Shown here: piece by piece, positions 56,391-64,000 of the stretch | Position numbering within the stretch: the stretch's first letter is position 1 | Layout: every line of letters begins with the position of its first letter | Origin: an uncultured Tateyamaria sp. | GTDB lineage: Bacteria; Pseudomonadota; Alphaproteobacteria; Rhodobacterales; Rhodobacteraceae | NCBI RefSeq assembly: GCF_947497045.1 | Contig: NZ_CANMEU010000001.1 | Location: forward strand, 1 to 64,000 | Reading direction: 5' to 3' | Length of the DNA stretch: 64,000 nt | Notes under the pieces: generated by a model | Told to the model about the DNA's origin: nothing | Databases searched by the model: none | Seen by the model: only the letters and a program-made list of their open reading frames with translations | Translations under genes and position numbers: made by a program

Positions 56391-56954
56391 TTACGAGTTG
56401 AAGGGCATGTTGAAATGCTTGAGCAAGGCTTTTGCTTCGGCATCGGTCTGGGACGTGGTCGTGATCACGATGTCCATCCCCCAGTTTTCATCGACCTTGT
56501 CAAAGTCGATTTCGGGGAAAACGAGGTGTTCCTTGAGGCCCATGGCATAGTTGCCACGCCCGTCAAAGGATTTACCCGGAATACCGCGGAAGTCACGGAT
56601 ACGAGGCATTGCGATGGTGATCAGACGGTCAAGAAATTCATACATCCGATCGCCGCGCAATGTCACCTTGGCCCCAAGCGGCATGTCTTCACGCACGCGG
56701 AAACCAGCGATGGACTTTTTAGCGATGGTGGTCAGCGCCTTCTGGCCTGCGATTGCGGTCAGGTCCTCTTGGGCGGACTTGGCTTTCTTGCTGTCGCGGA
56801 CGGCCTCGGCACCGCAGCCGATGTTCAGGACAATCTTGTCCAGACGCGGGATCTGCATGTCGTTCTTGTAGCCGAACTCTTCTTTCATGGCCGCGCGGAT
56901 CGTGTCCTTGTAAACGGCCTTGAGGCGGGGGGTGTAGGTTGCAGTGTCGAGCAT
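56391..56954 (-). CDS. rplE: 50S ribosomal protein L5
   Basis: 187 aa; [20 protein letters not shown] and R-I-R-D-F-R-G are diagnostic. One-base overlap with rplX (TGATG). Confidence 0.97.
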   Translation of the reverse strand: MLDTATYTPRLKAVYKDTIRAAMKEEFGYKNDMQIPRLDKIVLNIGCGAEAVRDSKKAKSAQEDLTAIAGQKALTTIAKKSIAGFRVREDMPLGAKVTLRGDRMYEFLDRLITIAMPRIRDFRGIPGKSFDGRGNYAMGLKEHLVFPEIDFDKVDENWGMDIVITTTSQTDAEAKALLKHFNMPFNS

Positions 56955-57259
56955 CAGATCACGTCCCCTGTTGTTTTGGCAAAGCGGACTTTCTTGTCGC
57001 CGTCCATTTTGAAACCAACGCGGGTGGCTTTGCCATTGGCATCCAGCAGTGCGAGGTTGGAAAGATCAACGGGCATCGCCTTGGGGATGCGGCCGCCTTG
57101 GCTTTCCTGTGTTTGACGGGTGGCGCGGATGGCGATGTTCAGCCCGTCAACGACGGCCTTGTTCGCCTTGGGGTCGATCGAGGAAATCGTGCCCTCTTTG
57201 CCCTTGTCCTTGCCCGTGAGCATGACGACCTTGTCGCCTTTTTTGAGTTTCGCAGCCAT
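56954..57259 (-). CDS. rplX: 50S ribosomal protein L24
   Basis: 101 aa; [17 protein letters not shown] is the KOW motif. One-base overlaps with rplN upstream and rplE downstream. Confidence 0.97.
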   Translation of the reverse strand: MAAKLKKGDKVVMLTGKDKGKEGTISSIDPKANKAVVDGLNIAIRATRQTQESQGGRIPKAMPVDLSNLALLDANGKATRVGFKMDGDKKVRFAKTTGDVI

Positions 57260-57627
57260 CAGAGCACCTCCGGAGCCAGCGAGATGATTTTCATAAAGTT
57301 CTTGCCGCGCAACTCGCGCACGACGGGGCCAAAGATCCGGGTACCAACAGGTTCGTTGTTGTTGTTCAGGATCACGGCCGCATTGCGGTCAAAGCGGATG
57401 GCCGTGCCATCGTCGCGACGGACTTCCTTGGCGGTGCGCACGACGACGGCCTTGCGGACGTCACCTTTCTTTACGCGACCACGTGGGATGGCTTCCTTGA
57501 CGGACACGACGATGACGTCGCCGACCGAAGCGTATTTACGCTTGGAACCACCCAGGACCTTGATGCACTGAACACGGCGTGCGCCGCTGTTGTCAGCAAC
57601 ATCCAGGTTGGTTTGCATCTGGATCAT
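57259..57627 (-). CDS. rplN: 50S ribosomal protein L14
   Basis: 122 aa; [17 protein letters not shown] and G-P-V-V-R-E-L-R are diagnostic. Confidence 0.97.
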   Translation of the reverse strand: MIQMQTNLDVADNSGARRVQCIKVLGGSKRKYASVGDVIVVSVKEAIPRGRVKKGDVRKAVVVRTAKEVRRDDGTAIRFDRNAAVILNNNNEPVGTRIFGPVVRELRGKNFMKIISLAPEVL

Positions 57628-57703
57628 TTGGTTTCTCCCGACCTTTGGGGGGCGATGCGTGCCTGATCCCCAGGGTTTCGATTAATGCGGCGAAGTACCC
57701 GGC

Positions 57704-57934
57704 TTACGCCTCAAGCACTTCCCAACGTTTCGTTTTCGACTTGGGCGCACATTCGATGATACGAACGGTGTCGCCGACCTTGAACGCGTTCTGTTCATCG
57801 TGCGCCCGGTACTTCTTGGACTTACGAATGGTCTTTTTCAGAACCGGGTGCGTAAAGCGACGCTCGACGGACACGGTCACGGTTTGGGCGTTTGCGTCGG
57901 AGGTCACGACGCCAGACAGGATACGCTTTGGCAT
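57704..57934 (-). CDS. rpsQ: 30S ribosomal protein S17
   Basis: 76 aa; [17 protein letters not shown] and Y-R-A-H-D-E are diagnostic. Confidence 0.96.
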   Translation of the reverse strand: MPKRILSGVVTSDANAQTVTVSVERRFTHPVLKKTIRKSKKYRAHDEQNAFKVGDTVRIIECAPKSKTKRWEVLEA

Positions 57935-57946
57935 GTCATGCTCTCC

Positions 57947-58147
57947 TTATTCGGCCGCTTTGGCGGCAAGTTCATTGAGGATCGTCTTGACGCGTGCGGC
58001 ATCACGACGGGCACCACGCAGACGCGCGGAGTTCTCAAGCTGACCCGTGGCCTGCTGGAATCGCAGGTTGAAGGCTTCTTTTTTCAGGTTTGCCAGTTCA
58101 TCGCGAAGCTGGTCCGGGGTCTTGTCCCGAAGTTCTTGGGCGTTCAT
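57947..58147 (-). CDS. rpmC: 50S ribosomal protein L29
   Basis: 66 aa from the ATG at 58145-58147. [22 protein letters not shown] and I-L-N-E-L are typical. Here it is the first gene of its transcript; rplP lies 2.9 kb upstream. Confidence 0.96.
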   Translation of the reverse strand: MNAQELRDKTPDQLRDELANLKKEAFNLRFQQATGQLENSARLRGARRDAARVKTILNELAAKAAE

Positions 58148-58417
58148 GCGCCTGTTCCTTTCAACATCACGAGCGGGCCACCAAAACGGCGTCACCCTGA
58201 TTCCCGTGGAGTGGATGATAGAGGGGCCGTATATGAGGGGTGCAGACATATGGCAACCCCTGACGGGCGTTGATTCACAGTGTTTCCGCGTTCCTGCGCA
58301 ACGAGGATGACAAAGCCACAATATGTCGGGTCATTAACCGCAATATCACCGCTTCTGCGTCACGAATTTGCCCAGTCTCGGCAGGATACTGACCCAAAGC
58401 ACGATCCGAAAGGCACC

Positions 58418-59119
58418 ATGATGAGCAGAAATCTGGTTGACCGCGCGAACGAAGCGCTGCTTGCCACCTTGCGGGCCGGTAATCCCGAACGGTTCAAGGA
58501 CTTGGAGGCCGCAGATCTGCGGGCACAAACGCGCGACACATTCGAGGCCACGCGACTGCCGCTGATCTCTGTTCCGGATTTGGGTTTTGGGCAACGAGCT
58601 CGGCTATCATTTCTGGGCTTTCCCAATATCGAACAGATGGTCGCGCTCATGGCCCCCATTACCCGCGATACCATGGTTGTGACCTGGGCCACCATCGGAC
58701 AGGCATGGCGGGCGCCGGAGATGGATGCGCATCTTGGCGACCATCCGCACGCCCCCCTGGGCTCCGCACTGAAACAAGTGGCGCAATCCTGTTTTCAGCC
58801 CGAACACTGGGTCGAATTCGAAACCTATTTTAAACACCCAAACCTCAAAGGCACGTATGACGCGGCGCGGGTCACGCGTGTCTACACGATCTTTGCCTAT
58901 CTCTACGGCACCGAACGCGCGGCGCAGAAAATCTCGCGGATTGTCCCGATGGGCCCCGATCTGGACACGTTGCGCTGCGATATCATGGCAGCAAAGACGC
59001 GGTTTGATGCACAAAGTGCGCAGGTCGATCAAGATATCGCCGATCTCAAGGCCCATAGACTTTCTGGAAGCGAAGGCGCACACCCGGACTGGCAAGACTA
59101 TCTTACAACCAGAGCCTGA
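58418..59119 (+). CDS. hypothetical protein in the rplP-rpmC insertion
   Basis: 233 aa from the ATG at 58418 with AAAGG upstream; the frame is open from 58280. Soluble and largely helical, without recognised motifs. It is encoded against the ribosomal genes and lies 6 bases from the following dioxygenase gene, so the two form an operon. Confidence 0.6.
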   Translation: MMSRNLVDRANEALLATLRAGNPERFKDLEAADLRAQTRDTFEATRLPLISVPDLGFGQRARLSFLGFPNIEQMVALMAPITRDTMVVTWATIGQAWRAPEMDAHLGDHPHAPLGSALKQVAQSCFQPEHWVEFETYFKHPNLKGTYDAARVTRVYTIFAYLYGTERAAQKISRIVPMGPDLDTLRCDIMAAKTRFDAQSAQVDQDIADLKAHRLSGSEGAHPDWQDYLTTRA

Positions 59120-59125
59120 CCCCGG

Positions 59126-59746
59126 ATGCCCAAAGTAACCTCTCTATTTGCCACCCGCTTGTATCACGCCCCCCTGTCCGAGTTCGATCCCCGGATCGAT
59201 CCGGCGGAACTGGAACGCAACTGCTACGGCATCGCCGAAGACGACGAGGCGGGGCACGGCTGGTGTGAGGCGCAGGGCTATCCCGGCTACACCTCATATG
59301 CGTCGCTAACCGACCTGCCCTGGCGGTTCCCGATCTTTGGCGATCTGGTAAAATCGCTGGACGCCCATGTCGCCGCCTTTGCCCACAATCTAGCCTTTGA
59401 TCTGGGCGACAAGACCCTCACACTCGACAGTATCTGGATCAACATCCTGCCCGAGGGCGGCATTCACACCGGCCACATCCACCCTCATTCGGTGATTTCG
59501 GGCACAACCTATGTGGCCATGCCCGAAGGCACGAGTGCGCTGAAACTCGAAGACCCGCGCCTGCCGATGATGATGGCTGCGCCCGGGCGGACAACGGACG
59601 CGCCCGAGGATTTGCGCCAGTTTCACTATGCCAAGCCCGCCGTGGGGGACGTACTGCTGTGGGAAAGCTGGCTGCGCCACGAAGTGCCGATGAACATGGC
59701 CGAGGATGAGCGGGTGTCGGTGTCGTTCAACTACGGTTGGGAGTAG
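59126..59746 (+). CDS. TIGR02466-type 2OG-Fe(II) dioxygenase-like protein
   Basis: 206 aa. The conserved block H-T-G-H-I-H-P-H-S-V-I-S-G-T-T-Y, L-K-L-E-D-P-R and L-L-W-E-S-W-L-R-H-E-V matches the TIGR02466 family of putative Fe(II)/2-oxoglutarate oxygenases found near phage or accessory genes in alphaproteobacteria. Substrate unknown. It overlaps a small convergent gene. Confidence 0.8.
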   Translation: MPKVTSLFATRLYHAPLSEFDPRIDPAELERNCYGIAEDDEAGHGWCEAQGYPGYTSYASLTDLPWRFPIFGDLVKSLDAHVAAFAHNLAFDLGDKTLTLDSIWINILPEGGIHTGHIHPHSVISGTTYVAMPEGTSALKLEDPRLPMMMAAPGRTTDAPEDLRQFHYAKPAVGDVLLWESWLRHEVPMNMAEDERVSVSFNYGWE

Positions 59747-59939
59747 ACGCCTTTCGCGCTTCCTCGGCTGCCTTGCGCGCCGCCTTTTCCTCTTTGGTCA
59801 GCGTGTTGCCCCACTGATTGTTGCTGAGGCCCATCCCGTCGGGCATCGGCTTGGTCTTGCCTTTTTTGACCTTGCCTCCGTTGTTGAGGAACTCCTGGAT
59901 CAGGTCCGCATCAGTATTCGGCTTGGGAACTTGCTTCAT
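59727..59939 (-). CDS. small hypothetical protein, charged
   Basis: 70 aa, rich in Lys, Asn and Glu (K-Q-V-P-K-P-N-T-D-A-D-L-I-Q, then K-G-K-T-K and an amphipathic K-E-E-K-A-A-R-K tail). It overlaps the end of the convergent dioxygenase gene by 20 bases. It resembles small proteins common in this family of bacteria, but no function is known. Confidence 0.55.
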   Translation of the reverse strand: MKQVPKPNTDADLIQEFLNNGGKVKKGKTKPMPDGMGLSNNQWGNTLTKEEKAARKAAEEARKASTPNRS

Positions 59940-60324
59940 GTTCGGCCTTTCAGGACGTAGGGTTTCCGAGCCAGCTTAGCGGAGCGGCGGACAATAGCCA
60001 CAGTCAAGAGACACGGCGTGACCTCACCCGCTTGGTTTGACGGGGGCATAGCTCGACCTGTCCCACTCAAATTAAGGACTAAGCCGCGCCATCGGCAGGT
60101 CACGGTCTGTCGATCCAACGCTTTGGCGGTAGTGCTTTATGGCAGCCAAACACATTTTCCACCCAAGCGGCGCGCTAACGTCACCCGGTCGACAGGCCCG
60201 AGGGTGGCCTGTCGATGGCGCGGCGGCCTGCGGCCTTGACTCCGGACCCTGTCATTTACCGAGCACGTTTTTCTTTGCATAGCCACTTATTTCAGCCTTA
60301 GGTTGTCTAAAACAAATTTGGTGT
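59940..60324. other. intergenic stretch with one hairpin
   Basis: 385 bases without a convincing gene. One inverted repeat CGACAGGCC (60190-60198) and GGCCTGTCG (60206-60214) with a 7-base loop may be a structured RNA or repeat element; no T run follows. Confidence 0.4.
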
Positions 60325-60918
60325 GTGTGCGTTTTGGAAATTCTGTTTTTGCTGTTGGTTCTCGGTGTCGTTGTATGGGTCAGCGCGGGTCTCCAAAAAC
60401 CCGGTGCCAACGACCGGTCAAATAGAGGCGGCGATACAAGGCCAACACAGACGGCAGTACCGCGGGTGCCCAGCACCGATGCGCCAACTGCCAAGCAACA
60501 TGTGGTACCCAAGCCAAACCCGAAATCAGATCACGCACCACCCCCGCCCATTCCTTCATCCATGCAACTGAAAGGCCGCGCTTGGGTAATTGACGGCGAT
60601 ACGATTGCGATTAACAGGATAAAGATCCGGCTTGCGGGCATAGATGCACCTGAACTCGATCAGCCTTGGGGTCAAAAATCGAAGTGGGAAATGGTGAAGC
60701 TGTGCAAGGGCCAAGTCATCACGGTGAAACTCACAGGCGAGACATCCTATGACCGCCTCGTCGGGACGTGTTTCTTACCTGACGGGCGAGATTTGGGAGC
60801 CGAGATCATCAGTGCTGGTTTGGCACTTGATGGTGGGCACTTTTCGAAAGGGAAGTACAAACACCTAGAAGATGCAGATATGCGCCGAAAGCTGAAGGGA
60901 TATGGCCGCTGGAGATAA
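60325..60918 (+). CDS. membrane-anchored thermonuclease (SNase) family protein
   Basis: 197 aa, GTG start. One N-terminal transmembrane helix (about 4-22), a Pro/Asn-rich linker, then an SNase-like domain from about 80: V-I-D-G-D-T-I, I-R-L-A-G-I-D-A-P-E-L, G-Q-K-S-K-W, Y-D-R-L-V-G-T-C. The Asp, Glu and Arg of the active site are in place. Probably an anchored or exported nuclease. Lies next to the rplP terminator. Confidence 0.8.
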   Translation: MCVLEILFLLLVLGVVVWVSAGLQKPGANDRSNRGGDTRPTQTAVPRVPSTDAPTAKQHVVPKPNPKSDHAPPPPIPSSMQLKGRAWVIDGDTIAINRIKIRLAGIDAPELDQPWGQKSKWEMVKLCKGQVITVKLTGETSYDRLVGTCFLPDGRDLGAEIISAGLALDGGHFSKGKYKHLEDADMRRKLKGYGRWR

Positions 60919-60936
60919 GGCCGAACCCAAAAGAAA

Positions 60937-60964
60937 AGCCCCCGACGCTTTCACGCCGGGGGCT
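60937..60964 (-). terminator. Rho-independent terminator after rplP
   Basis: AGCCCCCG pairs with CGGGGGCT around a 12-base loop with extra inner pairs, and TTTTCTTTT follows on the minus strand. It closes the rplB-rplP transcript, so rpmC and the rest need a separate promoter. Confidence 0.8.
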
Positions 60965-60977
60965 ATCAATCACATCC

Positions 60978-61000
60978 GTAGGGTGGGCAATCTGCCCACC
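60978..61000. repeat. REP-like palindrome, family B, before rplP end
   Basis: Same sequence as 54716-54738 (GTAG then GGTGGGCAATCTGCCCACC). Located between the terminator and the rplP stop. Confidence 0.65.
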
Positions 61001-61002
61001 AT

Positions 61003-61416
61003 TTACCAGTCCTCGCGGACCACAACGCGTGTCTTGATCGGCAGCTTCATCGCCGCCAGGCGCAGGGCCTCGCGTGCGATGTCGTCATTCACACCGTCGA
61101 TCTCGAACATCACGCGGCCAGGTTTGACCTTGGCCGCCCAACGGTCGACCGAGCCTTTGCCCTTACCCATACGCACTTCGATGGGTTTGGCTGTCACGGG
61201 AACGTCGGGGAAAATCCGGATCCAGACCCGGCCTTGACGTTTCATGTGACGGGTCATGGCACGACGCGCCGCTTCGATCTGACGGGCGGTGACCCGCTCA
61301 GGCTCAAGTGCCTTGAGACCATAGGTGCCAAAGTTCAGGTCAGACCCGCCCTTTGCAAGACCCTTGATCGAGCCCTTAAACTGTTTGCGAAATTTGGTAC
61401 GCTTTGGTTGAAGCAT
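61003..61416 (-). CDS. rplP: 50S ribosomal protein L16
   Basis: 137 aa; [19 protein letters not shown] and R-I-F-P-D-V-P are diagnostic. Last gene of its segment, followed by a terminator instead of rpmC. Confidence 0.97.
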   Translation of the reverse strand: MLQPKRTKFRKQFKGSIKGLAKGGSDLNFGTYGLKALEPERVTARQIEAARRAMTRHMKRQGRVWIRIFPDVPVTAKPIEVRMGKGKGSVDRWAAKVKPGRVMFEIDGVNDDIAREALRLAAMKLPIKTRVVVREDW

Positions 61417-61431
61417 CTAAATGCCCTCCGA

Positions 61432-62139
61432 TCAACGACGACCGCCTGCACCGCGAGGTGCTGGGCCGTCCTGGAGTTCCTGTGCTTTACGGTCACGTGC
61501 CTGCGGGTCGTGCTCCATGATTTCACCTTTGAAGATCCATGTCTTGATCCCGATGATACCATAGGCAGTTGTCGCTTCGACGTGGGCGTAATCGATGTCG
61601 GCCCGCAGGGTGTGCAGGGGCACGCGGCCCTCGCGATACCACTCGGTCCGCGCGATTTCGGCACCGCCAAGGCGGCCCGCGACGTTCACGCGGATGCCAA
61701 GGGCACCCATACGCATGGCGTTCTGCACGGCACGCTTCATGGCGCGGCGGAACGACACCCGGCGCTCAAGCTGTTGTGCGATGCTTTCACCCACAAGGGC
61801 AGCATCCAGCTCGGGCTTGCGGACTTCAACGATGTTGAGGTGCAATTCGCTGTCGGTCAGGTTCGCCAGCTTCTTGCGCAGACCTTCGATGTCCGCACCT
61901 TTCTTGCCGATGATGACACCGGGGCGGGCTGTGTGGATCGTGACACGGCACTTTTTGTGCGGGCGCTCGATGATCACACGGGCCACACCGGCCTGCTTGC
62001 ACTCATTCTTGATGAAATCACGGATTTTCAGATCTTCCAGCAGAAGATCACCGTAATCCTTGGTGTCGGCATACCAGCGGCTGTCCCAGGTGCGGTTCAC
62101 CTGCAGGCGCATGCCAATCGGATTGACTTTGTTACCCAT
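61432..62139 (-). CDS. rpsC: 30S ribosomal protein S3
   Basis: 235 aa; [14 protein letters not shown] motif [10 protein letters not shown] and Y-G-I-I-G-I-K-T-W are diagnostic. One-base overlap with rplV. Confidence 0.97.
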   Translation of the reverse strand: MGNKVNPIGMRLQVNRTWDSRWYADTKDYGDLLLEDLKIRDFIKNECKQAGVARVIIERPHKKCRVTIHTARPGVIIGKKGADIEGLRKKLANLTDSELHLNIVEVRKPELDAALVGESIAQQLERRVSFRRAMKRAVQNAMRMGALGIRVNVAGRLGGAEIARTEWYREGRVPLHTLRADIDYAHVEATTAYGIIGIKTWIFKGEIMEHDPQARDRKAQELQDGPAPRGAGGRR

Positions 62140-62519
62140 CAGGCTTGCTCCTCGACTTGACGCACTTTGATCGTGATTTCGGCGAACGGCTTCATAATCT
62201 TGCCGAAACGGCCGCGCGCCCGGGGACGCCCACGTTTCATGGTCAGGTTCTTGCCAACCCAGGCTTCGGCGACGATCAGCTCGTCAACGTCCAGGTTGTG
62301 GTTGTTTTCAGCATTGGCGATCGCGGATTGCAGGCACTTCTTGACGTCCTGTGCGATGCGCTTTTTGGAGAAGGTGAGGTCGGTCAGGGCCTTGTCCACC
62401 TTCTTGCCACGGATCAACTGCGCCACGAGGTTCAGCTTTTGTGGGGAGGTGCGAAGCATGCGGGTCTTGGCCATGGCTTCGTTGTCCGCCACGCGGCGTG
62501 GGTTCTTGTCCTTGCTCAT
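62139..62519 (-). CDS. rplV: 50S ribosomal protein L22
   Basis: 126 aa; [17 protein letters not shown] and G-R-P-R-A-R-G-R are diagnostic. ATGA overlap with rpsS. Confidence 0.97.
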   Translation of the reverse strand: MSKDKNPRRVADNEAMAKTRMLRTSPQKLNLVAQLIRGKKVDKALTDLTFSKKRIAQDVKKCLQSAIANAENNHNLDVDELIVAEAWVGKNLTMKRGRPRARGRFGKIMKPFAEITIKVRQVEEQA

Positions 62520-62794
62520 TTGCGTTTCGCCTTTTTGTCAGCGGCATGACCGTAATAGGTCCGCGTGGGCGAATATTCACCGAACTTCTGGCCGATCATC
62601 TCTTCGGACACGTTCACGGGAATATGCTTGTGGCCGTTATACACCCCAAATGTCAGACCCACGAACTGGGGCAGAATGGTGGAGCGGCGCGACCAGATCT
62701 TGATCACTTCGTTGCGCCCGCTCTCGCGCGACGCTTCCGCTTTCTTCAGCACATAGCTGTCGACAAACGGACCTTTCCAAACAGAACGAGACAT
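62516..62794 (-). CDS. rpsS: 30S ribosomal protein S19
   Basis: 92 aa; [21 protein letters not shown] and the C-terminal G-H-A-A-D-K-K-A are diagnostic. Confidence 0.97.
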   Translation of the reverse strand: MSRSVWKGPFVDSYVLKKAEASRESGRNEVIKIWSRRSTILPQFVGLTFGVYNGHKHIPVNVSEEMIGQKFGEYSPTRTYYGHAADKKAKRK

Positions 62795-62797
62795 CTA

Positions 62798-63640
62798 TCA
62801 GCGCCCCTTTTTCTTGGCGTGACGCGAGCGAATGATCAGCTTTTGCGACGCTTTGTTCTTGTTGCGGGTGCGGGCACCCTTTGTGGGCTTGCCCCATGGG
62901 GACACAGGGTGGCGACCACCCGATGTGCGCCCCTCACCACCACCATGGGGGTGATCGATCGGGTTCATAACCACACCACGCACAGATGGGCGGATACCCT
63001 TGTGACGCATGCGGCCCGCTTTACCGTAGTTCTGGTTGCTGTTGTCGGGGTTGGACACGGCACCAACGGTGGCCATGCATTCCTGACGGACCAGACGCAA
63101 TTCGCCCGAGGACAGGCGGATCTGGGCATAGCCCCCATCCCGGCCCACGAACTGGGCATAGGTGCCCGCGGCGCGCGCGATCTGACCACCCTTGCCGGGT
63201 TTCAGTTCGATGTTGTGAATGATTGTCCCGATGGGCATCCCCTGGAACGGCATTGCGTTACCGGGTTTGATGTCCGCCTTTTGGGAGGAGATGATCTTGT
63301 CACCGACCGCCAGACGCTGCGGGGCAAGGATATAGGCCTGCTCGCCGTCATCGTATTTCACCAGTGCGATGAACGCAGTCCGGTTGGGGTCATATTCGAT
63401 GCGTTCGACCGTGGCCGATACATCCATTTTGTTGCGGCGAAAATCGACGATCCGATAGAGACGTTTCGCGCCCCCGCCTTTGCGGCGCATCGTGATCCGT
63501 CCGGTGTTGTTCCGTCCGCCATTCTTGGTCAAACCCTCAGTGAGAGACTTGACCGGGCGGCCTTTCCAAAGCTCCGAACGGTCGATCAGTACCAGCCCAC
63601 GCTGGCCCGGCGTCGTCGGCTTATACGACTTGAGTGCCAT
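62798..63640 (-). CDS. rplB: 50S ribosomal protein L2
   Basis: 280 aa; [22 protein letters not shown] and P-W-G-K-P-T-K-G are diagnostic. First gene of its transcript here; rplW is not adjacent as it usually is. Confidence 0.97.
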   Translation of the reverse strand: MALKSYKPTTPGQRGLVLIDRSELWKGRPVKSLTEGLTKNGGRNNTGRITMRRKGGGAKRLYRIVDFRRNKMDVSATVERIEYDPNRTAFIALVKYDDGEQAYILAPQRLAVGDKIISSQKADIKPGNAMPFQGMPIGTIIHNIELKPGKGGQIARAAGTYAQFVGRDGGYAQIRLSSGELRLVRQECMATVGAVSNPDNSNQNYGKAGRMRHKGIRPSVRGVVMNPIDHPHGGGEGRTSGGRHPVSPWGKPTKGARTRNKNKASQKLIIRSRHAKKKGR

Positions 63641-63722
63641 GATTGCTGTCTTCCGTTTTGCTGTGCGCGACCATGCGGGCCGCGATGGTTATAGGCCCCC
63701 GTAGGTGCCCGAAGTTGGGTAG

Positions 63723-63750
63723 CGTGGGGCGAACGACACGTCCGCCTTAC
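63723..63750. repeat. REP-like palindrome, family A, inverted
   Basis: On the minus strand GTAAGGCGG followed by ACGTGTCGTT and CGCCCC, the same layout as at 46503 and 53782. It lies upstream of rplB. Confidence 0.6.
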
Positions 63751-63763
63751 AGCCAAAGACAAA

Positions 63764-63783
63764 GCCCCGGACGAATCCGGGGC
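63764..63783 (-). terminator. Rho-independent terminator upstream of rplB
   Basis: GCCCCGGA-CGAA-TCCGGGGC forms a perfect 8-bp stem with a 4-base loop. On the minus strand TTTGTCTTT follows. It ends the transcript of the gene cut by the right edge. Confidence 0.75.
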
Positions 63784-63868
63784 GCTGCCGATGGGGTCTG
63801 TTATGGGATGGCGGGGGTGGGGTCAAGAGCGAGAGGGTTAAACGACACCACCAAAGATGAAACCAGCT

Positions 63869-64000
63869 TCAGGCCGCATCAATCAACTCGAGCAGAGATG
63901 GGAATGCGTACAGTCCCGGCGCTCGCCCGGACGGTGGAACGATGGTCCTCAGAAGACCCGCATTGACCAGTCTTGGTGTGAAATTTCTAAGAGTAGATGG
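63869..64000 (-). CDS. C-terminal fragment of an unrelated gene at the right edge
   Basis: The frame is open from 64000 to TGA at 63869-63871 and encodes 43 residues (ending L-L-E-L-I-D-A-A). T-P-R-L-V-N-A-G-L-L-R and Y-A-F-P look like a winged-helix or DNA-binding tail. It is not L23 (rplW), which should be here. The start lies outside the window. Confidence 0.45.
   Translation of the reverse strand, partial: PSTLRNFTPRLVNAGLLRTIVPPSGRAPGLYAFPSLLELIDAA

Overview
The window looks like the chromosome of a marine alphaproteobacterium of the Rhodobacteraceae (Roseobacter-like). Support comes from the gene order rpmH-rnpA-yidD...yidC-MOSC-engB-argB, the aapJQMP L-amino-acid transporter, small families typical of that group (TIGR02466, ATP12, DUF3833) and a GC-rich core with many ATGA and TGATG gene overlaps. 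Assignments rest on motif reading; no database search was run.

Layout. (1) 1-9,650 is visibly AT-richer accessory DNA. It holds a cluster of orphan toxin/immunity genes, a XerC/D-type recombinase, five iteron-like repeats, a CHC2/Toprim primase-helicase, a Cro/CI-type regulator, a two-gene cassette with a small secreted acidic peptide, a short FimB-like recombinase and a small HUH-type Rep. Copies of one small gene (DUF6626-like) lie at both ends. (2) 9,639-19,549 is a contact-dependent-inhibition-like two-partner secretion locus on the minus strand, in the order sel1-repeat protein, IalB-like protein, cdiB, cdiA (2,181 aa), cdiI. (3) 19,942-21,088 is a truncated phage-type integrase beside tRNA-Arg(ACG), probably the island boundary. 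(4) 21,158-45,850 is core DNA: a TVP38/flavoprotein/histidine-kinase operon, rpmH-rnpA-yidD, ttcA, an EAL protein, yidC to argB, a hydroxylase and ferredoxin pair, an FkbM methyltransferase, aapJQMP, then ATP12, HAD, rluC, crcB, rarA and degQ. (5) 45,961-64,000 is the ribosomal-protein region read rightmost to leftmost: rplB to rplP, rpmC to rpmD, rplO-secY-adk, rpsM-rpsK-rpoA-rplQ. The usual S10-spc string is broken in three places by unrelated genes with terminators at the breaks.

Most interesting. The arrangement [DUF6626-like gene > < immunity < toxin C-terminus] occurs twice, once at 1-1,112 as an orphan with a nonsense codon in the toxin, and once at 9,302-10,310 attached to cdiA. This fits exchange of CDI toxin cassettes through the duplicated flanking gene. 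The intervening DNA carries two different replication proteins, two tyrosine recombinases and an iteron array, so it may be an autonomously replicating mobile element that carries the toxin cassettes.
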